NCBI GenBank assembly: GCA_964655065.1
Contig: CAZZLC010000014.1
Span: 78,048 to 142,047, forward strand
Length of the DNA: 64,000 nt
Source: DRPG01 sp964655065
GTDB lineage: Bacteria; Myxococcota_A; UBA796; GCA-2862545
Direction: 5' to 3'
Below, one piece after another: positions 43,948 to 52,991 of this stretch (position 1 is the first letter of the stretch; every line of letters starts with the position of its first letter). The translations under genes were made by a program, and so were the position numbers. A model generated the notes under the pieces. It was not told where the DNA came from, searched no databases, and was given only the letters and a program-made list of their open reading frames with translations.

Positions 43948-43970
43948 GTCCCGGAAGAAGAGACCGGGAC
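43948..43970 (-). terminator. Stem-loop directly after the zinc-ribbon protein gene
   Basis: GTCCCGG and CCGGGAC pair perfectly over seven bases around a nine-base loop, beginning immediately after the TAG at 43971-43973 on the minus strand. There is no T-run downstream, so it may stabilise the mRNA end rather than terminate. The rest of the gap to 43735 holds only a 30-codon open frame, mentioned under findings. Confidence 0.4.
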
Positions 43971-44712
<742 letters not shown>

Positions 44713-44726
<14 letters not shown>

Positions 44727-45894
44727 CTCCATCCTCCCACGGCTCTTCCACGAGCTCGAAGCGTCCAAAGTCGAAGGGTCGGCGCGCGGTCCGCTCCACC
44801 TGTCGCACCCGCTCGCGGAGCCCCCGAGCCTTCAGCTGCTCGGCGCGGTGGTAGCAGTACGGCATGTTCCCGCGCCTGCCGAGCAGCGTGTGGGCGGTCC
44901 AGCTGCACCCGCCCTGGCAGACGGAGGCGTAGTGGCACGTCGCGCAGTGACCCCACAGCTCGGTGCGGCGGTCCTCGCGGGTGAACGCCAGCGCCGCGGA
45001 GTCCGCCCAGATGTCGGCGAGCGGCCGGTGGCGCACGTTGCCACCCACGTACGGTGCGCTCGGGAGCGACGGGCAGCCCTTGATGTCGCCGTTCGACTCG
45101 ATGCCGAGCACGTAGCGACCGGCCACGCAGCCCTGGAAATGGCTGCCTGCCCGCAGGTCGGACTCGAAGGGCCCGAAGTAGCCGAGGTTGTTGCCCGCCA
45201 CGACCCGACACCCGCGGTCGCGGGCCAGACGGGCCACGCGGGCGAGCCGTGGGACGAGCTCGAGCAGATCGTAGGGCTGCAGCAGCCAGTCGCGGCCGTC
45301 GGCGGCTCGCCCCATGGGACCCGTGATCTGGGTCTGCCAGGCCTCGATGCCACAGTCGAGGAGGGCCGTGGCGAGGTCCTCGACCTCGGGCAGGTTCAGG
45401 CGATTGAACTGGGTGTTCGCGGTCGTGCCGATGCCCGCGTCGCGGGCGTTGGACAGCGTCTCGAGCGCGGCTCGGAAGCTCCCGGGCACCGCACGCAAAT
45501 GGTCGTGGGTGGCCTCGAGTCCGTCGATGGACACGCTGACCTGGGCGAGCCCGGCCTCCGCGGCTCGCGCTGCCACCTCGGGACCGAAGCGACGACCGCC
45601 GGTGGTCAGAAGGCACCGGATGCCACGGGACGAGGCGTGAGCCACGACGTCGAGCCAGCGAGGGTGCAGGTAGGCCTCCCCCCCGATGAACACGACCTCG
45701 CGGGTGCCGAGAGCGACGAGCTCGTCGACCACGTCGCGACACTCGGCGAGGGTCAGCTCCCGCTCGCGGGCACCGCCCGCCCGCGAGCCGCAGTGGCGAC
45801 AGGCCAGATCACAGCGGAGGGTCAGCTCCCACACCACGTAGCGGGGAGCGTGCGACTCGACGGGGAGCGCGGTTCTGCGCGTTGAGGCGTCCAT
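44713..45894 (-). CDS. Radical SAM/SPASM protein
   Basis: A 393-residue enzyme. LTLRCDLACRHCGSRA holds the CxxxCxxC cluster motif (C28, C32, C35) that binds the 4Fe-4S cluster and S-adenosylmethionine; FIGGEAYLHP is the GGE motif. The C-terminal SPASM region has auxiliary-cluster cysteines: FQGCVAGRYVLGIESNGDIKGC and HCATCHYASVCQGGCSW. SPASM proteins modify peptides (sactipeptide, PQQ or mycofactocin type) or act as sulfatase-maturing enzymes. ATG at 45894 is the best start although the ribosome binding site is weak. The substrate is not readable; the overlapping downstream gene is the obvious candidate partner. Confidence 0.88.
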
Positions 45895-45988
45895 GCTCCC
45901 AACCTGTCGGACGCCAGACCGACTGGCCACACAGTGGCGCACAAATCGTCCCACGTGCTCGCGTGGGGTGTGCGAATCTGCTGGAGGG

Positions 45989-46591
45989 TCAGGCCTCGGG
46001 CATCACCCGGAGCGCGTCCCAGGCGGCGTTGGCCAGGAGCTCGAAGGCCTGGTCGGGCTCGGTGGACGTGCGGCCCATGAGCCACTCCGACGTGTAGTGG
46101 TCGGTCGGTCCGATGACGACGGCCATCGCCATGTCGAAGGGGAGAGCGCGCACCTGGCCCGTGCGAACCCACGGGTCGAGGTGCTCGTGGATCGCGCGGA
46201 CGAAGGCCCGGTGCTGTTCGCGCACCGCCGGTTCGTCGCGCGGGACGAGCTCGGAGCGGCGCGCGAGGTGCACGAAGCGCGCGAGACCCACGTTGTCCAC
46301 CATCCAGTCGATGTGGGCTCGCACCACGGCCCGAACGAGGTCCCGGGCGGGGCCTCCCGACCGGAGGGACTGGAGTACCGAGGACTGGTAGTGACGGTTG
46401 GCGGCGAGGAAGAGCTCGAAGAACAACCCCCGCTTGTCGCGGAAGTGGTGGTAGATGCTGCCCGTGGACGCCCCGGAGAGCCCACGGATCTGTTGGATGG
46501 TCACCGACTCCGGGGGGCGCTCGAGGCAGAGGCTCAGCGCAGCCCGGAGGATTCGCTCGCGTCGGGGGTCGGCATCGAGATGCATCGCCAT
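45989..46591 (-). CDS. TetR/AcrR-family transcriptional regulator
   Basis: A 200-residue repressor-like protein. The N-terminal DNA-binding domain (~8-58) contains RERILRAALSLCLERPPESVTIQQI and GASTGSIYHHFRDKRGLF, the canonical helix-turn-helix end. The C-terminal ~140 residues form the ligand/dimer domain. ATG at 46591 has GAGGAAG upstream. The gene ends 94 bases before the radical SAM start on the same strand. Which genes it controls is unknown; autoregulation is common in the family. Confidence 0.92.
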   Translation of the reverse strand: MAMHLDADPRRERILRAALSLCLERPPESVTIQQIRGLSGASTGSIYHHFRDKRGLFFELFLAANRHYQSSVLQSLRSGGPARDLVRAVVRAHIDWMVDNVGLARFVHLARRSELVPRDEPAVREQHRAFVRAIHEHLDPWVRTGQVRALPFDMAMAVVIGPTDHYTSEWLMGRTSTEPDQAFELLANAAWDALRVMPEA

Positions 46592-46742
46592 GGGCTTCCT
46601 CTAGCGCGTGAAATCGATGGGGGAAGGCGTGAGGTGCCGAATCGACACACTCGACACAAAAGGGGGCGATGGGTTCCGAGGGACCGCCCGCCCACTCTAG
46701 AATGTGGTTCGGGCCCGGTTGGCGTTTAGATCTCGAGACGGC

Positions 46743-46761
46743 TTTGCGTGAATTTCGCAAA
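46743..46761. promoter_or_regulatory. Inverted repeat upstream of the TetR gene
   Basis: TTTGCG and CGCAAA form 6-base arms separated by seven bases (TGAATTT), about 150 bases before the tetR start. The surrounding 46592-46820 gap is relatively AT-rich and has no gene, so it should contain the tetR promoter. The repeat could be an operator. Direct repeats TCGACACA at 46642-46649 and 46651-46658 are a second candidate site. Confidence 0.35.
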
Positions 46762-46820
46762 CCGGCGCACGGGTTCGTCTGGCATGACGACTGGAAACGA
46801 TCCGTGACTGAAGTTTGTCG

Positions 46821-47999
46821 CTAGGGCAATTTGGGCGAGGCCGTTGGACCCACCCGGTGCACCTGCTCCAGCCCGAGCCCCGTGGTCACACCCGGATCGC
46901 CGTGCACGACGAGCTGCCAGCGGTGTGAGGGCACGAGTCGACCGACCGACGGGCTCTCCTCCTCCGACGCCGGGGCAGCTCGGGGGGCGACGTGGCGCAC
47001 CAGGCGCCGAAGGAGACGCTGGGGCGGCGTCTCGGCCGAGGCGGTGGTCGGTCCGCCCGGATCGACCGGTTCACCAGGCCACGCGTCGAGGGCAGCCAGC
47101 ACCGTCGTGAGCGGGGCATCGGCGCCCTCGGCGCGCACCTCGCCGACGATGCTGACCGTGCGGCGCAGCCCGGTCGCCCCGGGCTCGAGCCGAACGTGCA
47201 CGGTGGCGCCTGCGAGCTCGTCACGCAGCGCCTCCTCGAGCCCTCTCACGGCAGACCGAAGCAGCGGAATCGCCGGATCGTCGGCTTCGGTGTCGAGCAC
47301 CTGACCGAACGCGACGACGGGCGGCTCGTCGGCGCCCGCGTTCGGCACTACGAGCAGCGTTCGGGCTTCCCGGCGGGGGGGCCGCATCCAGGCGTCGTCG
47401 GCCGGAGCCCCCGCGGGGACGGCCAGCAACGCCTCCCCGAGCACGGAACCCCAGCGCTCGGCGTCGTCGCCCGCCACGCCGGCGAGCATGGTCGACCGTC
47501 GGTAGTGCGTCTCGAAGAAGCGACGGGCCTCGTCCTCGGTGAGCGAGGGCACGACCTCGGGCCAACCGGCGAGCGGGTGACCGGTGCGGTGGCCCTCGAA
47601 CAAGTGGAGGCGCAGGGTGTCGAGCGGCTCGCGGGGAACTGCGAGTGCCTCGCTCCGGAGGGCGTCCCACCGCCCGAGCTCGAGGCTGGTGAGCGACCGG
47701 GAGAAGTCCTCGATGCAGTCCGGGTCGGGACCACGGGGACAGGTGAGCTCGAACCGGACCCACTCGGTGTCGACGGTGGCACGGACCCCCGACTCGGCGA
47801 CGGCGTGCGCCACCAGCCACGCGAGCCCCTCGCGGCCGATGGGGTCGAACCCCGAGCCGGCCCGAACCAGCGCCAGGAGGTGAAGCTCCGGAGTCCCTGT
47901 CGTCGGCTCCGCGATGACCGTGACGGGAGCCATCCACTGCTCGGCTGGCACGGGGCCAACGTCGATCCTGGGGCCGCAAGCGACCAACCAGGCAATCAT
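46821..47999 (-). CDS. M16 (insulinase/processing peptidase)-like lipoprotein without the catalytic motif
   Basis: A 392-residue lipoprotein. MIAWLVACGPRID gives a very short signal with lipobox LVAC (Cys8). The fold signature of M16 proteins is seen in GREGLAWLVAHAVAESG (helix normally bearing HxxEH), VVPSLTEDEARRFFETHYRRSTMLAGVAGD, and a second repeat with an Arg/Tyr-like region. The zinc motif HxxEH is replaced by WLVAH, so it should be inactive. M16 proteins often pair an active with an inactive subunit; no partner gene is adjacent. ATG at 47999 has GGAGGG upstream. Confidence 0.75.
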   Translation of the reverse strand: MIAWLVACGPRIDVGPVPAEQWMAPVTVIAEPTTGTPELHLLALVRAGSGFDPIGREGLAWLVAHAVAESGVRATVDTEWVRFELTCPRGPDPDCIEDFSRSLTSLELGRWDALRSEALAVPREPLDTLRLHLFEGHRTGHPLAGWPEVVPSLTEDEARRFFETHYRRSTMLAGVAGDDAERWGSVLGEALLAVPAGAPADDAWMRPPRREARTLLVVPNAGADEPPVVAFGQVLDTEADDPAIPLLRSAVRGLEEALRDELAGATVHVRLEPGATGLRRTVSIVGEVRAEGADAPLTTVLAALDAWPGEPVDPGGPTTASAETPPQRLLRRLVRHVAPRAAPASEEESPSVGRLVPSHRWQLVVHGDPGVTTGLGLEQVHRVGPTASPKLP

Positions 48000-48141
48000 C
48001 AGGTCCCTCCTCGGCGTCTTCCGGGTCGCTGCGGCGCACGCTCCTGGCACCCGGGACGGTGTGGTAACCTGGCGCCCCCTCGCGGCGCGCGTACCCCCAA
48101 AGCGGAGTCTCCGCGCATGTTGAGGGAGAATGGAGGGTATC

Positions 48142-48507
48142 ATGGTTTCGACGCTGGTCGATGGAGCGAGTACGTCACGAGACCTCATCCGTCAGATCCG
48201 CGTGATCCGGACGGATGCGCAGATGCTGCCCGAGAGCGTCGCTTGGCAGACCTTCCTCGAGCTGGAGCGTCGCGGAGAGCCCGGGGCGGTGACCCTGTTC
48301 CTCGACGCCGTGAAGAACCTCCACAGCCGGCGCTGCATCGCCGGCGCTGCGCTGCCTACCGAGGATCCGAACCCCGACGAGCACCGACTCACCGAGGATG
48401 GCTTCCTCGCCGACCTCTGGAAGGCCTACAAGAAGTGCATCCGCAACAACCGCACCGGCCCCGCCCGGCAGCTCCTCGCCGACATGGAGGAGCACCTGGT
48501 CGACTGA
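48142..48507 (+). CDS. Small soluble protein of unknown function, upstream of fliP
   Basis: A 121-residue protein with no signal or membrane helix, rich in charged residues and mostly helical (SRDLIRQIRVIRTDAQM, ADLWKAYKKCIRNN, ARQLLADMEEHLVD). Two ATGs compete: 48142 has GGAGGG four bases upstream and is preferred, while 48130 sits only a base or so after a purine run. It ends 41 bases before fliP on the same strand and may be the first gene of the export-gate operon. No family is recognised. Confidence 0.6.
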   Translation: MVSTLVDGASTSRDLIRQIRVIRTDAQMLPESVAWQTFLELERRGEPGAVTLFLDAVKNLHSRRCIAGAALPTEDPNPDEHRLTEDGFLADLWKAYKKCIRNNRTGPARQLLADMEEHLVD

Positions 48508-48548
48508 CGAGGTGCCGATGCGGCTAAACGCGGGACGGCGCCCGATCG

Positions 48549-49349
48549 ATGGACCTGGCAGACGTCGTCCACCGGGAGTCCATCCTGCTGCGGTCTGCCC
48601 TCCTCGTCGTGGTTTCCCTCGGGTGCCTCGGATTTGCTGACTCGGCTGTCGCAGCCGATCCGGCCAGCCCCGCGTCCGTGGGTGACGCGCTCCTCGGTCT
48701 GTCGAGCGACGCCCCCGCCGAGGCGGCGTCGGTCAGCGTGCGGCTCATCCTCACGCTGACCGCGATGACGCTGCTCCCGGGGGTCCTGCTCGCGATGACG
48801 CCCTTCACGCGGTTCATCATCGTGTTCTCCCTGATGCGCCAGGCGCTCGGGCTCCAGCAGTCGCCGCCGAACCAGGTACTCATCGGTCTGTCGTTGGTGC
48901 TGACCATGACGGTCATGCAGCCGACCACGCAGATTGCTTGGTCTGAGGGCGCCTATCCGTTTCTCAACGGGGAGACCTCGATCGAAGAGGCGGTTCCCCG
49001 GACCCTCGCTCCCCTGCGGCGCTTCATGCTCCAGAACGTGAAGCGGCAGGACCTGGGCGCCGCCATCGGCATCGCGAGGATGCAGCGCCCGAAGACCCTC
49101 GACGACATCCCCACCACGGTGGTGGTGACCGGGTTCGTGCTCTCGGAGCTGCGCACCGCGTTCACCATCGCGGTCAAGGTCTACGTGCCGTTCCTGGTGG
49201 TCGATCTGGTGATCGCGAGCGTGCTCCTCGGCATGGGCATGATGATGCTCCCCCCCGTCGTGGTCTCGCTGCCCTTCAAGCTGCTGGTGTTCGTGCTGAT
49301 GGACGGATGGAACCTGCTCGTCACGGGCATGGTGGGAGGGATCCGATGA
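48549..49349 (+). CDS. fliP: Flagellar export gate protein FliP
   Basis: A 266-residue core of the type III export gate (five FliP in the channel). An N-terminal signal-like segment (~15-36) is typical. TLTAMTLLPGVLLAMTPFTRFIIVFSLMRQALGLQQSPPNQVLIGLSL and VYVPFLVVDLVIASVLLGMGMMMLPP, the two family signatures, are each only partly quoted here in spirit; key residues are FTRF, PPNQ and MMMLPP. Length is normal. Its TGA overlaps the fliQ ATG. Confidence 0.95.
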   Translation: MDLADVVHRESILLRSALLVVVSLGCLGFADSAVAADPASPASVGDALLGLSSDAPAEAASVSVRLILTLTAMTLLPGVLLAMTPFTRFIIVFSLMRQALGLQQSPPNQVLIGLSLVLTMTVMQPTTQIAWSEGAYPFLNGETSIEEAVPRTLAPLRRFMLQNVKRQDLGAAIGIARMQRPKTLDDIPTTVVVTGFVLSELRTAFTIAVKVYVPFLVVDLVIASVLLGMGMMMLPPVVVSLPFKLLVFVLMDGWNLLVTGMVGGIR

Positions 49350-49606
49350 CCGTCGAGAGCGCCGTCGCCATTGGTCAGTCCGCCCTGCTCGCGATGCTGT
49401 ACGTCGCGGGGCCGCTGCTCCTCGCGAGCCTGATCGTCGGCACGGTGATCAGCGTGCTGCAGGCCGTGACGCAGGTCCAGGAGGTCACGCTCGTGTTCGT
49501 GCCCAAGATCCTGGTCGCGATGCTCGTGGTGTCGGTCGCGGGGGGCTGGATGCTCCAGGTCGCGGTGACGTTCGCGCAGCAGATGTTCCTGTCCCTGGGG
49601 CCGTGA
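49346..49606 (+). CDS. fliQ: Flagellar export gate protein FliQ
   Basis: An 86-residue two-helix membrane protein of the export gate. GPLLLASLIVGTVISVLQAV and TQVQEVTLVFVPKIL are the family signature, covering the end of helix 1 and the loop. ATG at 49346 overlaps the fliP stop (ATGA) with GGGAGGG upstream. Normal length. Confidence 0.95.
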   Translation: MTVESAVAIGQSALLAMLYVAGPLLLASLIVGTVISVLQAVTQVQEVTLVFVPKILVAMLVVSVAGGWMLQVAVTFAQQMFLSLGP

Positions 49607-49609
49607 CCC

Positions 49610-50362
49610 GTGGTCGAGCCCGTCTTCACCATGGTCCTCGCCTTCTCGCGGCTCGCCGCGGTTCTCGGCAACCTGCCGATCTTCTCCACGCTGAACACGC
49701 CTCGGGAAGCGCTGGTGCTCGTCACGTTCGGCATCACCCTGCTCGTGGCTCCCACGCTGCCGGTGGTCGCCGCTCCGACGTCGATCGGCGAGATGCTCGT
49801 ACTCGTGGGGGTCGAGGTGGTCTATGGGTTCCTGGTCTCGCTGGGCATCCGGGCCGTGTTCCAGGCGCTCGCGCTCGCGGCCGAGCTCATGAGCATGCAG
49901 ACCGGACTCGCGATGGCCATGCTCTTCGACCCGATGCAGGTCCAGCAGTCGTCGATGGTGGGCCTGCTCGCGACCTGGCTCGGGGCGATGGTGTTCCTCG
50001 GCCTGGACCTTCACCTCGACGTGCTGCGCATGCTGGCCAGCAGCTTCGCCCAGGTCCCGCCGGGTCACCTGGCTCCCCACGTCGATCTCGCAGGGGCCCT
50101 CGTCGCGACGGTGGGCTGGCACCTGACGCTGGGGGTCCGGCTCTCGGGTCCGATGCTCGCGATGGTGTTCGTCGTCAACGTGCTCGTCGCCATCCTCGCG
50201 CGCCTCGCGCCTCGGATGAACGTGTTCTTCTCGCTGGGCCTCACCGCGACGAACCTGGGGGGCATCGGCATCTTCTGGCTGTCGCTGCCCTGGATCCTGT
50301 TCCTCCACGGGGATGCGATGACGCGCATCGTCAACGCGCTGCCCCGGTGGCTCGGACTCTAG
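49610..50362 (+). CDS. fliR: Flagellar export gate protein FliR
   Basis: A 250-residue membrane protein with about six helices that completes the FliPQR channel. Recognisable are VLAFSRLAAVLGNLPIFS near the N-terminus, EVVYGFLVSLGIRAVFQAL, LAAELMSMQTGLAMAMLFDP and the late NVLVAILARLAPRMNVF. GTG at 49610 is three bases after the fliQ stop. Confidence 0.94.
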   Translation: MVEPVFTMVLAFSRLAAVLGNLPIFSTLNTPREALVLVTFGITLLVAPTLPVVAAPTSIGEMLVLVGVEVVYGFLVSLGIRAVFQALALAAELMSMQTGLAMAMLFDPMQVQQSSMVGLLATWLGAMVFLGLDLHLDVLRMLASSFAQVPPGHLAPHVDLAGALVATVGWHLTLGVRLSGPMLAMVFVVNVLVAILARLAPRMNVFFSLGLTATNLGGIGIFWLSLPWILFLHGDAMTRIVNALPRWLGL

Positions 50363-50365
50363 GCG

Positions 50366-51439
50366 ATGGCCGACGAGGAAGCGAGCGACAAACGGCACGA
50401 TCCCGGCGAGAAGAAGTGGCGGGAGGCGGCCGAGAAAGGCCAGATGCCCAAGTCGCCGGACGTCAACGCAGCGGCGGTGGTGCTGTCGGCTGCGACGGCC
50501 TGGGTGTTCTTCCCTGGGCCAGTCCAGGAGGCGTTCTTCCGCGCGGCGCTCGCGTGGTTCGACGGGCGCGGCCCCTACGACCTCACGCTGACCAGCGCCC
50601 ACGCCATGATCAACCTGGGCCTTCAGCTGCTCGCATTGGCCATCTCGGTGCCTCTCGCGGCTTCGCTCACGGCGTCGGTGGTCGCGTCGGTGGCCCAGTC
50701 CCGCTTCCAGGCAGCCCCCAAGGCCCTCGAACCGAAGTGGGAGCGTCTGGACGTGGTCAGCGGCTTTCAGCAGACCTACCTGTCCTGGACACCGCTGCTC
50801 GAGCTCGGCAAGGGTCTCGCCAAGATCCTCGTCATCGGGTTCGCCGTGTTGCTCGCCCTGTGGCCGCACATCGCCGCGCTTCCGCGGGCGGCCGCGTTCG
50901 GCGTGCCCCAGCTCATGGTGCTGCTGGTCGATCTGGCGTGGACCGCGGTCCTCGCGGCGGCCCCCGTGATCATCGTGATCGCCATCATCGACTACACCGC
51001 CAGCTACCAGCGAACGCTGTCTCAGCTCAAGCGAACCGACCGCGAGCTGCGCGACGACCAGAAGGAGCAGGACGGTGATCCCCGACTGAAGGCCTTCCGG
51101 CGGCAGCGCGCCCGGAAGATCGCGCTCGCGGTCAGCCTCAACGCCGTGCGCGATGCTGACGTCGTGGTGACCAACCCCACGCACCTCGCGGTCGCCCTGA
51201 AGTACGACCGTGACAACGACGACGCCCCTCGGGTGGTCTGTAAGGGGGCGGACCACCTCGCGGCGCGCATCCGCAGCGAGGCACGGCGAGCTTCGGTCCC
51301 CCGCGTCCAGAACCGGCCTCTCGCCCGGGCGCTCTACCGACGCTGTGACATCGGGCACGCGGTCCCTGCTGACCTCTTCGTGCCCGTCGCCAAGGTCCTC
51401 GCGGTCGTGTTCCGTCGCCGGCAGCGCCGACCTCGGTGA
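50366..51439 (+). CDS. flhB: Flagellar export switch protein FlhB
   Basis: A 357-residue export-apparatus protein with four membrane helices and a cytoplasmic domain that cleaves itself at NPTH (Asn270-His273) to switch substrate class from rod/hook to filament. KRHDPGEKKWREAAEKGQMPKS is the usual N-terminus (about residues 9-30), and the cytoplasmic part begins SQLKRTDRELRDDQKEQDGDP. After fliR with a three-base gap. FlhA is not in the window. Confidence 0.95.
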   Translation: MADEEASDKRHDPGEKKWREAAEKGQMPKSPDVNAAAVVLSAATAWVFFPGPVQEAFFRAALAWFDGRGPYDLTLTSAHAMINLGLQLLALAISVPLAASLTASVVASVAQSRFQAAPKALEPKWERLDVVSGFQQTYLSWTPLLELGKGLAKILVIGFAVLLALWPHIAALPRAAAFGVPQLMVLLVDLAWTAVLAAAPVIIVIAIIDYTASYQRTLSQLKRTDRELRDDQKEQDGDPRLKAFRRQRARKIALAVSLNAVRDADVVVTNPTHLAVALKYDRDNDDAPRVVCKGADHLAARIRSEARRASVPRVQNRPLARALYRRCDIGHAVPADLFVPVAKVLAVVFRRRQRRPR

Positions 51440-51452
51440 TACGCCCCCGGGC

Positions 51453-51923
51453 ATGCCCCGCCCCGACCCCGGTCCTCCTCCCTCGCGCGGCCTCGTCGTG
51501 CGCGCTCTCGACGACGGCTTCTACGTCCGCCTCAACCCGGCCCCGGCCTTCAACCTCGGCATGGCGTTCCTGGTCGTGGTCGGCTTCGGGGCGGCCGGCT
51601 TCGTGATCGCGATGGTGATGGGCTCGGCCTCCGGGGTCACCATGCCGATCGTGGGCGGGAGCATCTTGTTCGGCGGTCTGTTGTACGCGCTGTCGGCTGG
51701 GTCCGCGTTCTTTCCGGCCGAGGTCCGGGGCGACGCCCACAGCCTGTCGTGGGCTGGCGAGCGGTTCGGGTGGGACCAGATCGAGGCCTGCGTGGCCGAG
51801 GGCGACCGTCTCGAGCTGCGGGGCGCCGGCGGGCGCGTGCTCGCTACCCTCGAGCACCTCGAGCCCGAGGCCGCCCGCTGGGTGGCCGACGCCGTGACGG
51901 CCTCGTTGCCCTACGAGGAGTGA
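51453..51923 (+). CDS. Small membrane protein of unknown function
   Basis: A 156-residue protein with two adjacent hydrophobic helices (about residues 36-57 and 62-85) followed by a small cytoplasmic beta-rich domain (HSLSWAGERFGWDQIEACVAEG). The layout resembles PH-like or 'bPH' membrane proteins, but I cannot confirm that. ATG at 51453 lies 13 bases after flhB, so it may be transcribed with the flagellar genes without necessarily being flagellar. Confidence 0.6.
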   Translation: MPRPDPGPPPSRGLVVRALDDGFYVRLNPAPAFNLGMAFLVVVGFGAAGFVIAMVMGSASGVTMPIVGGSILFGGLLYALSAGSAFFPAEVRGDAHSLSWAGERFGWDQIEACVAEGDRLELRGAGGRVLATLEHLEPEAARWVADAVTASLPYEE

Positions 51924-51977
51924 CCTCAAGGGAGAAGTCGGGTGGCCGATTGACCGGAGTGACCCTGGAGTCGCCGC

Positions 51978-52988
51978 GTGACCGCCACCCTTCCCGGACC
52001 CGAGGTCTCGGGCACCCTGATGACCCACGACGCCGTGGTCGAGCTGATTGAATCCGGCACCCCGTTGCTCGTGGCTGCCGACGGCGCTCGGCTCGCCCAG
52101 CTGCCTCGCGGCTCGTGGATCGGCGGGAGTATCCCCTACTTCTCCACCGTGTCGGACGGAGGCTGCGAGGACCGCGAGCGGTACTTCGTCGACATCTTGC
52201 CGTCGGAGGCCACCGCGGTTCGGGTCGCGAGCTACGACGCCGACGAACTGTGGCGGATCTACCGGGACGCCCCCCACCATGGCGTGTCCTTCGTCATCCT
52301 GCCCGCCGCGAGCCGAGCCCACACGCGCTTTGCCCTCGAGGGACCCGACTACGCCGGGTACCTCGTCAAGCCACTCGTAGGTTGGGTCGCCGGGTGTCCC
52401 CTCTCGGAGGTGGGACAGACCGCCCCCGTGGTCGTCGACGGCGCGACGGGTGCCCCGAGCTCCGAGCGGGCGGTGGCCTTGCACCTCGCCCTCCCTGCCG
52501 AGCGGTCGGCCCGCGTCGACGTCGTGAACCTGTTCGAGCCCGGTAATGGCGACGTGCTGACCTTTCTGCACGGGGGCTTCGAGGTGAGGGAGGTCTGCGT
52601 GGACGGTCGATGCGTCTCGTTCGCCGGGTACCTCGCCGAGCGCGGCATCGACACGCGGCTGCCCCTCGTCTGCGATCACGCGGGGGCGAACGTGAACGTC
52701 TCCTTCCTCGACGTGGACGCGGTGGCCGACGTCGTGACCTTCTGCGGCCCGGTGTTCCCCGGCAGGGAGTACCGCGTGGCCCGGCCGATTCGCGACTACG
52801 TGCGAGACTTTGCCGACGGCATCCCGGCGGGGGCGGCCGGGGCGACGTTCTCCTGCACCAGCGTCCTCAACTACGTGTATGCGGAGGTCGCGGGGCGGCC
52901 GTTTCGCGGGGTCCGGGGTCCGATGACCTTCGGGGAGATTGGCTACCAACTCCTCAACCAGACCCTGATCACCTGCACGATCGGCTGA
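51978..52988 (+). CDS. Conserved-looking soluble protein of unknown function
   Basis: A 336-residue protein without signal or membrane segments. The N-terminus holds VVELIESGTPLLVAADGARLAQLPRGSWIGGSIPYF. The remainder alternates strands and helices with several Cys (DGGCEDRE, VAGCPLSE, EVCVDGRCVS, ATFSCTS, LITCTIG). I have a weak impression of a family of unknown function (DUF6976-like) but cannot verify it. GTG at 51978 has GGAG eight bases upstream; ATG at 52020 lacks one. Convergent with the next gene, three bases apart. Confidence 0.6.
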   Translation: MTATLPGPEVSGTLMTHDAVVELIESGTPLLVAADGARLAQLPRGSWIGGSIPYFSTVSDGGCEDRERYFVDILPSEATAVRVASYDADELWRIYRDAPHHGVSFVILPAASRAHTRFALEGPDYAGYLVKPLVGWVAGCPLSEVGQTAPVVVDGATGAPSSERAVALHLALPAERSARVDVVNLFEPGNGDVLTFLHGGFEVREVCVDGRCVSFAGYLAERGIDTRLPLVCDHAGANVNVSFLDVDAVADVVTFCGPVFPGREYRVARPIRDYVRDFADGIPAGAAGATFSCTSVLNYVYAEVAGRPFRGVRGPMTFGEIGYQLLNQTLITCTIG

Positions 52989-52991
52989 TGG

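Noticed and set aside
49181..51454. A 757-codon minus-strand frame opposite fliP-fliQ-fliR-flhB
   Set aside because: Composition is His/Arg/Glu-rich and featureless; the plus strand carries four clear flagellar export genes.
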